This document shows positions 25,040 through 32,423 of a stretch of 32,502 bases of DNA, one piece after another. The notes under the pieces were generated by a model that ran no database searches, had not been told where the DNA came from, and saw nothing but the letters and a program-made list of their open reading frames with translations. Position 1 is the first letter of the stretch. Each line of letters starts with the position of its first letter. The translations under genes were made by a program, and so were the position numbers. Location: positions 1 to 32,502 of the forward strand of contig MELC01000083.1 of the NCBI GenBank assembly GCA_001767455.1. The letters are read 5' to 3'. This stretch comes from Acidobacteria bacterium RIFCSPLOWO2_12_FULL_66_21 (GTDB lineage Bacteria > Acidobacteriota > Vicinamibacteria > Vicinamibacterales > 2-12-FULL-66-21).

Positions 25040-26637
25040 TGCGACCCGGTGTCGTTGGAGGGGTCCTGGCGTCCCTTACGTGTGGCGCGCTGATGCTCGC
25101 GGGCGCGAACGCAAGCGAGTACATGCCGATCACCGCGCCCGGCCAGAGCGGGCAGAGCTCGGCCATCGAGTGGCGCATGGACGACCTTCGCGCGATTGGC
25201 GGCCATCGCGTCACGGTCGCCGGGACGCCCCGCGTCGTCGATACCGATCTCGGCAGGGCGATCGAGTTCAACGGCACGACCGACGGCCTGTTCCTCGACG
25301 TCAATCCACTGGCCGGCCTCAGCCGCTTCACCGTTGAGGTCCTGTTCTCTCCCGCCGCGGATGGTCCGCCGGAGCAGCGGTTCGTGCACTTCGAGGAGGC
25401 GAAGACCGGTAACCGCGCGCTCATCGAACTACGGCTCCTGCAGGGACCGTCGTGGTGCCTCGACACCTATCTCCGCCACGGCGAGGCCGCGCTGACCCTC
25501 ATCGATCGCGAGAAGACGCACCCGGCCGCGGGATGGCATATCGCCGCGCTGGTCTACGACGGAAAGACGATGACGCACTATGTGGATGGCGTGCGCGAAA
25601 TGACCGGCGATGTGTCGTTCTCCCCTCTGGGCGCCGGCACGTCGTCCATCGGCGTGCGCCAGAACCGTGTGTCGTGGTTCAAGGGACGGATTCACACGAT
25701 CCGCGTCACGCCGGCGCCGCTCGATGCCGCACGGTTCCTGCGCGCGAGCCGCCCGCAGGCCGAAAGCGTGCGCGAAGGGCGCGTGATTCCCATCTGGCCC
25801 GAGGGGGTGCCGGGCGCGAAGCCGAACGGCGGCGAACGGCGAGTCGTTGACGGCCGCGTCTACAACGTCCGGGAGCCGACCTTGAGCTACGTCGCGCCCG
25901 AGCCAGGAGGGACGGCCGGAACAGCCGTCATCATCTGTCCTGGCGGTGGCTACGCGCGGCTGGCGATTGCGAACGAGGCTGCTGGCGTGGCCGCGCGCCT
26001 CCACGCGCTCGGCGTGGCGACCTTCATCCTCGAGTACCGTCTCACGGAATACGGCCATCCGGCGCCGCTGCAGGACATCCTGCGCGCGATCCGGTTCGTT
26101 CGCTCGAGAGCGAGCGACCTCGGCATCAGGCCAGACCGGATCGGCGTGATGGGGGCGTCGGCGGGCGGGCACGTCGCCGCCGCTGCCGCCACGCTCTTCG
26201 ACGCGCCCGAAGGACGCACGGGCGCCGCGCTGGACGCGACGAGTGCCCGGCCGGACTTCGTCGGGCTCCTCTACCCCGTGATCACGATGCGCGAGCCGTT
26301 CGCGCACCTTGATTCCCGGACGAACCTGCTCGGGGCGAATCCACCGGAGTCACTCGTGTCGCGAATGTCGCTCGAGACGCAGGTGACGAAGGACACGCCG
26401 CCCGTATTCATCGTTCACACCGCCGAGGACAAGAGCGTGCCGCTCGAGAACAGCGTGCTATTCTACCAAGCCCTTCGCGGCGCTGGCGTATCGGCCGAGT
26501 TGCACCTCTACGAGCGCGGCCCGCACGGCTTCGGGATGACCCAGGGCCTCGGCCCGGCCTCGGAATGGTTCGAACGGCTCGCGGAGTGGATGCGCGCGCA
26601 CGGATGGCTCGACGAGTCACGGAGGAACGTACGGTGA
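25039..26637 (+). CDS. LamG-like domain fused to an acetyl-esterase-type alpha/beta hydrolase
   Basis: A 532-residue secreted fusion. After a signal peptide (1-26) comes a concanavalin/LamG-like sandwich (about 60-235; AIEFNGTTDGLFLD, then FTVEVLFSP, GWHIAALVYDGKTMTHYVDG, GRIHTIRV), likely for carbohydrate or matrix binding. The C-terminal half (about 250-530) is a BD-FAE/Aes-type esterase: PGGGY (301-305), nucleophile S374 in MGASAGGH, D464 in TAEDKSVP and H496 in RGPHGFG. These enzymes remove acetyl or feruloyl groups from plant polysaccharides. The ATG overlaps the lyase stop (TGATG), implying coupled translation, and its own stop overlaps the GH43 start. The domain calls are firm; the ester is inferred from the locus. 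Confidence 0.85.
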   Translation: MRPGVVGGVLASLTCGALMLAGANASEYMPITAPGQSGQSSAIEWRMDDLRAIGGHRVTVAGTPRVVDTDLGRAIEFNGTTDGLFLDVNPLAGLSRFTVEVLFSPAADGPPEQRFVHFEEAKTGNRALIELRLLQGPSWCLDTYLRHGEAALTLIDREKTHPAAGWHIAALVYDGKTMTHYVDGVREMTGDVSFSPLGAGTSSIGVRQNRVSWFKGRIHTIRVTPAPLDAARFLRASRPQAESVREGRVIPIWPEGVPGAKPNGGERRVVDGRVYNVREPTLSYVAPEPGGTAGTAVIICPGGGYARLAIANEAAGVAARLHALGVATFILEYRLTEYGHPAPLQDILRAIRFVRSRASDLGIRPDRIGVMGASAGGHVAAAAATLFDAPEGRTGAALDATSARPDFVGLLYPVITMREPFAHLDSRTNLLGANPPESLVSRMSLETQVTKDTPPVFIVHTAEDKSVPLENSVLFYQALRGAGVSAELHLYERGPHGFGMTQGLGPASEWFERLAEWMRAHGWLDESRRNVR

Positions 26638-28235
26638 AAGGGACATCGATCGCCCTCGTCTTCTTGCTGACCGCCTCGTCCGCGTTGGCGCAGGGTGGCG
26701 CGCAGCCGCGGGGCATGCCTGACTGGGGCGTGGGGATCGAGGGCCAGCGGAAGGCGGACCTCGGCAACGGCTTCTACCGCAATCCCATCATGGCGGGCGA
26801 TCACCCGGATCCGTCGATCCTGAAGGACGGCGGCGATTACTACATGACCTTTTCGTCCTTCGACGCGTATCCCGGCCTCGTGATCTGGCACTCGCGCGAT
26901 CTCGTGAACTGGCAGCCGGTCGGTCCGGCCCTCTTCAAGAACGTCGGATCCGTCTGGGCGCCGGACCTCGTCCGGCACCGCGGCCGCTACTACATCTACT
27001 TTCCGGGCATCGGGCCCTACCGCTCGAACTACGTCGTCTGGGCCGACGACATCCGGGGACCGTGGAGCGAGCCGATCGATCTGAAGATCGGCCGCATCGA
27101 TCCCGGGCACGCGGTCGGGCCGGACGGCAGGCGCTACCTGTTCCTGAGCGCCGGCTACAGGGTGCCTCTCGCCGACGACGGGCTGTCGGTCGCCGGTCCG
27201 GAGACGAAGATCTATGACGGCTGGAAGTACCCCGAGGACTGGATCGTCGAAGGCTTCGCGCAGGAGGGGCCCAAGATCGCGAAACACGGCGACTATTACT
27301 ACATGGTGCTGGCCGAGGGCGGGACGGCGGGACCGCCGACGGGCCACATGATCGTCGCCGCGCGCTCGAAATCGATCGACGGGCCCTGGGACAACGCGCC
27401 GAACAACCCCATCGTGCGCACGCGATCGCCAGCCGAGTACTGGTGGTCCAAGGGACACGGCACGCTCGTCGAGGGACCGGGCGGAGGCTGGTTCATCGTC
27501 TATCACGCGTACGAGAACGGCTTCTACAACCTCGGACGTCAGACGCTGCTCGAACCCATCGAGTGGACGAACGACGGCTGGTTCCGCGTGACGGCTCCTG
27601 ATGCGTCGCGTCCCATTCCAAAGCCGGCCGTGGGGACCAAATCGTCAGGCCCGGCGGGAACAGCGCCGCACGGCATGCCCTTGTCGGACGACTTCTCGAC
27701 AAACCGGATGGGGATCCAGTGGAGCTTCTACAAGGGGACGGTCACGGACAAGGAGCGCTACCGATACGAGAAGAACAGTCTCGTCATCAAGGCGCGTGGA
27801 ACGTCGCCCTCTGACAGTTCCCCACTCTGGTTCGTGACGGGCGACCACGCGTACGAGATTGAGGTCGAGATCGAGCGCGATCCGGGCGCCACTGCCGGCT
27901 TGCTGCTCTTCTACAACCAGCGGCTCTATGCGGGACTCGGGTACTCGGCCGGCAACTTCATCATGCACAGCTACGGCCTCGATCGCCTCCAGGCCAAGCC
28001 GCGCGACGTGGACCGGATCCTGCACATCCGGCTCCGGAACGACCGCCACATCGTGACGATCCACTACAGCGTCGACGGCGAGCACTGGATCAAGTACGAC
28101 CGTGGCATGGAAGTCTCCGGCTATCACCACAACGTCGGCTACGACTTCCTGAGCCTTCGGCCCGCGCTCTACGCCGCCGGCACCGGCGAGGTGCGGTTTC
28201 GCAAATTCACGTACCGAGCCCTCGTCGGCCTTTGA
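26634..28235 (+). CDS. Secreted glycoside hydrolase family 43 enzyme
   Basis: A 533-residue enzyme starting at GTG 26634 (GGAGG eight bases upstream, overlapping the previous stop as GTGA) with signal peptide ending SSALAQ. The five-bladed propeller domain (about 45-330) shows the GH43 carboxylates: D59 in GDHPDPSIL (base), D156 in GRIDPGHAVGPDG (pKa modulator) and E211 in FAQEGPKI (acid). A C-terminal beta-sandwich (about 355-530) of the GH43 C2/DUF1349 type follows. GH43 members are mainly arabinofuranosidases, arabinanases and xylosidases. In a pectin locus, removal of arabinan or galactan side chains of rhamnogalacturonan I is plausible. It is the last gene of the plus-strand cluster; its end overlaps the convergent small membrane-protein gene by 29 bases. 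Confidence 0.9.
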   Translation: MKGTSIALVFLLTASSALAQGGAQPRGMPDWGVGIEGQRKADLGNGFYRNPIMAGDHPDPSILKDGGDYYMTFSSFDAYPGLVIWHSRDLVNWQPVGPALFKNVGSVWAPDLVRHRGRYYIYFPGIGPYRSNYVVWADDIRGPWSEPIDLKIGRIDPGHAVGPDGRRYLFLSAGYRVPLADDGLSVAGPETKIYDGWKYPEDWIVEGFAQEGPKIAKHGDYYYMVLAEGGTAGPPTGHMIVAARSKSIDGPWDNAPNNPIVRTRSPAEYWWSKGHGTLVEGPGGGWFIVYHAYENGFYNLGRQTLLEPIEWTNDGWFRVTAPDASRPIPKPAVGTKSSGPAGTAPHGMPLSDDFSTNRMGIQWSFYKGTVTDKERYRYEKNSLVIKARGTSPSDSSPLWFVTGDHAYEIEVEIERDPGATAGLLLFYNQRLYAGLGYSAGNFIMHSYGLDRLQAKPRDVDRILHIRLRNDRHIVTIHYSVDGEHWIKYDRGMEVSGYHHNVGYDFLSLRPALYAAGTGEVRFRKFTYRALVGL

Positions 28236-28563
28236 TACGGGAGAGGGCCAACAACGGCAGTGCGAGTGCCAGTGCAATCGCCTCGGGCGGGAAGAGATTG
28301 CCGCCCAGCCGCGGGACCGGCCACCGGCCGATGTCCTCCATCGCCCACTGCAGGCTTGAGGGCAGGCCGCGGCGGAGCGAATCAGCGGCGGCGATGCCAA
28401 TCGTCAGCACTACCCCCCCACCGAACGCGGCAGACAGGAGCGTTCTCCGGACGCTCCAGGCGCGAGCGCGAAAGAGATAGACGACCGCAGTGAGCGCGCC
28501 AAAGAGCGCCGCACTCCGGTGGGACAGCATGCACGCGATCGGGTTCGACATCGGCGCCGTCAT
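28207..28563 (-). CDS. Small membrane protein of unknown function
   Basis: A 118-residue protein with about three hydrophobic segments (near residues 14-30, 41-59 and 92-107) and a short polar loop with DIGRWPVPRLGGNLF. The start at 28563 has GAGGA seven to eight bases upstream, better than the longer in-frame start at 28593. Its last 29 bases overlap the end of the convergent GH43 gene. It is divergent from the unknown protein at 28666 with about 100 bases between them, which would hold both promoters. No family is recognised. Hydrophobicity and the ribosome site support it as a gene, but it is short. Confidence 0.55.
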   Translation of the reverse strand: MTAPMSNPIACMLSHRSAALFGALTAVVYLFRARAWSVRRTLLSAAFGGGVVLTIGIAAADSLRRGLPSSLQWAMEDIGRWPVPRLGGNLFPPEAIALALALPLLALSRIKGRRGLGT

Positions 28564-28665
28564 CTGCAATTCCTCACCGGAAGCGCGGCCCAATCGTATG
28601 GTGCGCGGGCACCGTCAAACGGGCATGATCCGAGTCGAGAGCTTGCGACTGCCCGGGGAGAGATC

Positions 28666-29154
28666 ATGGCAATGTTCATCGATGGGTTCTCGTGCGAAGT
28701 GGTGCCGACACAGAACCCGGGTGAAAAGACAGGGATCTGCAATGAAGGCTATCGCTTCATCTATATGACGGGCTCTGGGGCGTGGTCGCACCTGCTCGAG
28801 CCGGGCACCTTGGACGCGCTCATCCGAGAAGCGGAGAGCAAGATTCCGGTGGGCTACAATCAGCTCTGGGTCTTCGAAAAGAAGTTCTGCGCGACACCGG
28901 CACTGGGGAACGCACGTCCGGGCCACCGGTTCAACGAGGAGCGACGGGAATATCCGCGCGAGCTTGGGCGCCACTTGTGGCCTGGGCAGCTCTACGTGGT
29001 GTTGCAGGATCCGGTGTGGGCGAAGCAAGGACCTATCGTCCTCACCTACCACACCAAGCCCGGCGAAGCGGTCGCCTACGCCCAAGTCCAGGCCAAGCAG
29101 CTGAAGGTCCAGACAATCGTGGGGCTCATGCTGGCGGACGTCACCTGGCACTAG
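28666..29154 (+). CDS. Hypothetical 162-residue protein
   Basis: Starts MAMFIDGFSCEVVPTQN after GGGGAGAG with ideal spacing. An upstream in-frame start at 28519 would add 49 Arg/His-rich residues that overlap the opposite gene and is rejected. The sequence is balanced and protein-like (ARPGHRFNEERREYPRELG, then GQLYVVLQDPVWAKQG, GPIVLTYHTKPGEAVAY), with two Cys (residues 10 and 25 or near) and no signal peptide or membrane segment. No known family is recognised. A GC hairpin follows the stop at 29180-29199. The composition fits a small globular cytoplasmic protein; function unknown. Confidence 0.65.
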   Translation: MAMFIDGFSCEVVPTQNPGEKTGICNEGYRFIYMTGSGAWSHLLEPGTLDALIREAESKIPVGYNQLWVFEKKFCATPALGNARPGHRFNEERREYPRELGRHLWPGQLYVVLQDPVWAKQGPIVLTYHTKPGEAVAYAQVQAKQLKVQTIVGLMLADVTWH

Positions 29155-29179
29155 AGAGGTTCGCGCCGAAGATGATGAT

Positions 29180-29199
29180 CCGGCCGACCACTCGGCCGG
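29180..29199 (+). terminator. Hairpin after the hypothetical protein gene
   Basis: CCGGCCGA-CCAC-TCGGCCGG is a perfect 8-bp stem with a 4-base loop, 25 bases after the stop at 29154. There is no U-tract, so it may end transcription weakly or protect the mRNA 3' end. The sequence from 29200 to 29338 shows no identifiable gene. Confidence 0.4.
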
Positions 29200-29338
29200 C
29201 CGAAGATCAGCTGTCTGCGTTCCACTGCGCCCGCACGGCGTCCATGGGATCCGGCGAGGGCATGGTCAACCCGATGCCCGTATCCGGACCTCGTCGTACT
29301 TCGTGAGGTCCGTCGGCGGTTCGCGTTCGACATCCTGA

Positions 29339-29485
29339 TCGCACGGTCGTGCCGCGAGTCCGTGCCACTACCCGCGAATTGGCGGCGCGATCGGCTTCTC
29401 GATCGTCGTCAGCCTGATTGCCGGCAGTTATCCGGCGTCGCGCGCGGCGAAACTGGATCCCATCCAGGCGCTCAGACACGACTGA
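29339..29485 (+). pseudogene. 3' remnant of a MacB/FtsX-type permease gene
   Basis: After an in-frame stop at 29336 the frame reads IGGAIGFSIVVSLIAGSYPA then SRAAKLDPIQALRHD and a stop. A final hydrophobic helix followed by YPA-x-x-AA-x-LDP-x-x-ALR-x-D/E is the diagnostic C-terminus of MacB/ADOP permeases, as in the two permeases at 10651 and 10660. Only about 35 residues remain; all periplasmic and upstream membrane parts are absent. It is a dead fragment of a third such gene, not a functional small protein. Confidence 0.75.
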
Positions 29486-29506
29486 GAGGCAACGCAGAAC
29501 AGCGAT

Positions 29507-29541
29507 TTCTACATTCTCCGTTCTACCTTCTACCTTTCACT
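29507..29541. repeat. Five-unit heptamer repeat on the methyltransferase stop codon
   Basis: Exact 7-base period: TTCTACA, TTCTCCG, TTCTACC, TTCTACC, TTTCACT (starts 29507, 29514, 29521, 29528 and 29535). The last unit contains the minus-strand stop codon (29537-29539) of the methyltransferase gene, so on the coding strand the GTAGAAG-type array begins at the stop. Confidence 0.7.
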
Positions 29542-30373
29542 TGGCGCGCATCGCTGTCCATTTGCGTCCGCCCGCCATCCTGCCGCTCATGCTGTCGCCG
29601 TTCACGACGCCGGTGTACTGGACGTCGCCGGCCGTGAAGGCGATCTCGCTGCCGCGCAGCCGTCCGCCTGAAACCTCCGTGGCGCCGAGCGCGCCGGAGA
29701 GCATCTGGAAGTTCTGTGTCAGCGTGAGATCGTTCTGGCCGAGCCGCCAGGTCCCCTGCACTTTCGCCGGCACGATCCAGAAGAGCGCCGTGCACCAGCT
29801 CACGCAGTCGTCGGCGACGGTCTCGGTCTCGTCCGCCTCCCACTCGCCCATCGTGAAGGAGTTGGACACGAGACGCGTGCCCGGCTTCAAATCCAGCAGC
29901 TTCGGCCGGAGCTGCAGGTTGAGCTGCGGAAGCAGGAACATCGTGATGACGGTGGCCTCGGAGAAATCGCTCTCGAAGATGTCCGCCTTGACGAAGGTCG
30001 CCTTGCCGTCGACCCCGGCGGCCGTGGCGTTGTGCTTCGACAGCTCCACCATGTCCGGGTTGTATTCGATCCCGAGCGCGCGCGCACCGCGCTTCGCCGC
30101 CGTGATGACCGTGCGACCGTCGCCCGATCCGAGATCGATCACGTAGTCGGACTGCGTGACCTTCGCGAGGTCGAGCATCTTGTCCACGAGCGTCTGCGGC
30201 GTCGGCACCCACACGACGTCCTTGCCGGGCTGCCCGGAGTAGGGTTCGTACGGCTTTTGCGCCGGCGGTGTCTGGGTCGTGACGGGTGGCTGCGTCTGCG
30301 CAGCCAGTCCGGTCGCGGCGAGCGAGAAACACAAGGCGAGCGCGCAGCGCCGGAACGCAGTACGTACGGTCAT
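29537..30373 (-). CDS. SAM-dependent methyltransferase-fold protein with signal peptide
   Basis: A 278-residue protein. The start at 30373 has GGAGG five bases upstream. Residues 1-26 form a Sec signal peptide (RRCALALCFSLAATGLAAQ), followed by a Thr/Pro/Gln linker (27-45). The class I methyltransferase core (about 58-200) shows motif I VIDLGSGDGRT (78-88), the ribose-binding acid E103 in LGIEYNP, and KADIFESDF. The C-terminal part (about 205-278: TWRLGQNDLTLTQNF, then LRGSEIAFTAGDVQYTG, VNGDSMSGRM) is a beta-rich domain of secreted-lipocalin character. An exported AdoMet enzyme is odd because the cofactor is cytoplasmic; the signal may instead act as an anchor. The gene lies 19 bases after the hydrolase gene's stop on the same strand, so they may be co-transcribed. 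Substrate unknown. Confidence 0.85.
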   Translation of the reverse strand: MTVRTAFRRCALALCFSLAATGLAAQTQPPVTTQTPPAQKPYEPYSGQPGKDVVWVPTPQTLVDKMLDLAKVTQSDYVIDLGSGDGRTVITAAKRGARALGIEYNPDMVELSKHNATAAGVDGKATFVKADIFESDFSEATVITMFLLPQLNLQLRPKLLDLKPGTRLVSNSFTMGEWEADETETVADDCVSWCTALFWIVPAKVQGTWRLGQNDLTLTQNFQMLSGALGATEVSGGRLRGSEIAFTAGDVQYTGVVNGDSMSGRMAGGRKWTAMRAK

Positions 30374-30391
30374 TGTCACCTCCGAGAGTGC

Positions 30392-32344
30392 CTATTTCAT
30401 CGTCACCAGGGGAAGTTCTACGAAGCTGGCCTGGCCCGGCGCGTGATAGACGCGCTGTACGGCCTTGCGGAAGTCGCCGGGCTTCGCCAGGAAAATATTC
30501 GGCACGAAGGTCTGCGGGTTGCGATCGTAGAGCGGGAACCAGGTCGATTGTACCTGCACCATGAGGCGATGGCCCGGCAGGAAAACATGATTCGCCGTCG
30601 GGAGCGCAAACCGGTACAGCAGCGGCTCGTCGGACGCAATCGGCTGCGGGGTCTCCAGGCTCTCGCGGTAACGGCCGCGGAAGATGTCGCCTGCCACCAT
30701 CAACTGGAAGCCGCCCATCGACGGCTGCCCGGCGACTTCATCCGGGTAGACGTCAATCAGCTTCACCACCCAGTCGGCATCGGTCCCGCTCGTCGACGCG
30801 ATCAGGTTGGCCATCGGCTGCCCGCTGATCTTCACCGGCGCGGCCAGCACGTCGGAAACGAACGCGACGACGTCGGGCCGCCCCGACGCTTCGCGCTGAT
30901 CTTCGACGAGCCACTGCGCCCATCCCGGGCCGCTCGCCGGCTGATTCGGGCGCAGCCGATACGGAACGGGCTTCGAGGGGTCTGAGACGTATTCGTCGAA
31001 TGCCGCGTCCCCGCTTTTCGGCGCGGCGAAACCCGCCTTCAGGCCGGCGCCAAGATAGAGCGGCGTCGCCTGGACCGAGCATCCGGTCGCGCATCCGGCC
31101 GGCCAGGCCGGAAGACGCCGCCATGTATTCGTGCCGGTCTCGAACGCCGTCACCGGCGCGACGTCCGCCTTCGGGGCATCGTCTTTCAGATAGCGATCGA
31201 GGAACGGACGCAGGATCTCCTGGCGGAAGTACAGCGCGGTATCGCTGTTGAACTTGATGGCGCCGAGGCTGCTGCCCTCGCGGATTTCCTGGCCGTGGTG
31301 CCACGGGCCCATCACCAGGAACACCTTGTCGTTCTCGGTGTCCTTCGGCTCGAGCGCCTTGTAGACGGCCGGCGCGCCGTAGATGTCCTCCTGGTCCCAC
31401 AGGCTGTGCACGAGCATCATCGGCACGTGCAGCGGCTGCCCGGCCAGGATCCTGTCCATCGCCTGCTCGCGCCAGAACGCGTCGTAGCTGGGATGCTCCA
31501 CGATCTTGCGCCAGAAACCCAGTTGCTCGAGGCCGTGCCGTCGTGCGAGTTCTCCCGCGGATCCGGCCTCCATGTACGTGTCGTAGTCGTCGTAGTGACT
31601 CGTCCACCACGGGAGCTCGGACGTGCGCGTCGCTTCCTGATCGTGGATGTAGGGCATCATCTGCTGGCGGAACGCGCCGTTGTGGAACCAGTCGTCGCCC
31701 ATCCACCCATCGACCATCGGGTTCATCGGCACGGACACCTTCAGCGCGGGGTGCGGATTGACGACCGCCATCAGCGGCAGGAAGCCGTCGTAGGAAACGC
31801 CGAGGATCCCGACCTTGCCGTTGCTCTCGGGGACGTTCTTCACGAGCCAGTCGATCGTGTCGTAGGTATCGGTCGCGTGATCGACGGGCGTCGGGTTCAG
31901 CGGCCCGTGCAGGGGGCGATTCATCACGTAGTCCCCTTCCGATCCGTGCTTGCCGCGCACGTCCTGCACGGCGCGGATGTAGCCCCCTTCGACGATCACG
32001 TCGGTCGCATTGTCGTACCCGTACAGGATCGGACCGAGGTGCGTGCTGCTGGCGTGCGTGGTCAAGGCCGTGGCGTCGTACGGGGTCCGTGTGAGAAGAA
32101 CCGGCGCGCCTCTCGCGCCTTTCGGCACGAGGATGACGGTGTGCAGCCGCACCCCGTCGCGCATCGGGACCATCACGTCACGCCTGGCGTAGTCGAAGCT
32201 CTCCGTCCGCGGCTGGAAGGTCGCCGGTGTTTCGCTCGGCAGCGTCTGGCCGGCGGGCGGCCGCGGCGGCGGGTTCTGCGCCGAAGGGGACGCGGCCAGG
32301 ATGGAGACCGCCAGGACCGAGATCAGACCACGGTTCAGCAACAT
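30392..32344 (-). CDS. Secreted CocE/NonD hydrolase, alpha-amino-acid ester hydrolase type (S15)
   Basis: A 650-residue secreted enzyme (signal peptide 1-22, ending SPSAQ). It has the X-Pro dipeptidyl-peptidase/CocE layout: an alpha/beta-hydrolase domain with an inserted helical cap and a C-terminal jelly roll (about 430-650). The nucleophile is S184 in LGVSYDGF. The acid is in HSLWDQEDIYGA and the His in GPWHHGQE. The stretches QDVRGKHGSEGDYV, PTPVDHATDTYDTIDW and DGWMGDDWFHNGAFRQQMM are those of alpha-amino-acid ester hydrolases and glutaryl-7-ACA acylases. These cleave or transfer acyl groups from alpha-amino-acid esters and beta-lactams; natural substrates are unclear. It is upstream of the exported methyltransferase-fold gene by 18 bases. 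The start is the only good one, although GGGG directly before the ATG is a poor ribosome site. Confidence 0.9.
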   Translation of the reverse strand: MLLNRGLISVLAVSILAASPSAQNPPPRPPAGQTLPSETPATFQPRTESFDYARRDVMVPMRDGVRLHTVILVPKGARGAPVLLTRTPYDATALTTHASSTHLGPILYGYDNATDVIVEGGYIRAVQDVRGKHGSEGDYVMNRPLHGPLNPTPVDHATDTYDTIDWLVKNVPESNGKVGILGVSYDGFLPLMAVVNPHPALKVSVPMNPMVDGWMGDDWFHNGAFRQQMMPYIHDQEATRTSELPWWTSHYDDYDTYMEAGSAGELARRHGLEQLGFWRKIVEHPSYDAFWREQAMDRILAGQPLHVPMMLVHSLWDQEDIYGAPAVYKALEPKDTENDKVFLVMGPWHHGQEIREGSSLGAIKFNSDTALYFRQEILRPFLDRYLKDDAPKADVAPVTAFETGTNTWRRLPAWPAGCATGCSVQATPLYLGAGLKAGFAAPKSGDAAFDEYVSDPSKPVPYRLRPNQPASGPGWAQWLVEDQREASGRPDVVAFVSDVLAAPVKISGQPMANLIASTSGTDADWVVKLIDVYPDEVAGQPSMGGFQLMVAGDIFRGRYRESLETPQPIASDEPLLYRFALPTANHVFLPGHRLMVQVQSTWFPLYDRNPQTFVPNIFLAKPGDFRKAVQRVYHAPGQASFVELPLVTMK

Positions 32345-32364
32345 CCCCGGATTCTACACTGCCA

Positions 32365-32387
32365 GGTCAGGGCATAAAGCCCTGACC
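32365..32387. repeat. GGGC/GCCC intergenic palindrome, copy 3
   Basis: GGTCAGGGC-ATAAA-GCCCTGACC is a perfect 9-bp stem with a 5-base loop, 20 bases upstream of the hydrolase gene start. Its AAAGCCCTG core is shared with the palindrome at 2503-2520 read on the minus strand. A further small dyad, CGAGAC-GGCT-GTCTCG, follows at 32391-32406. Confidence 0.55.
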
Positions 32388-32423
32388 CCGCGAGACGGCT
32401 GTCTCGGCAGGAGACAGGCGGGA

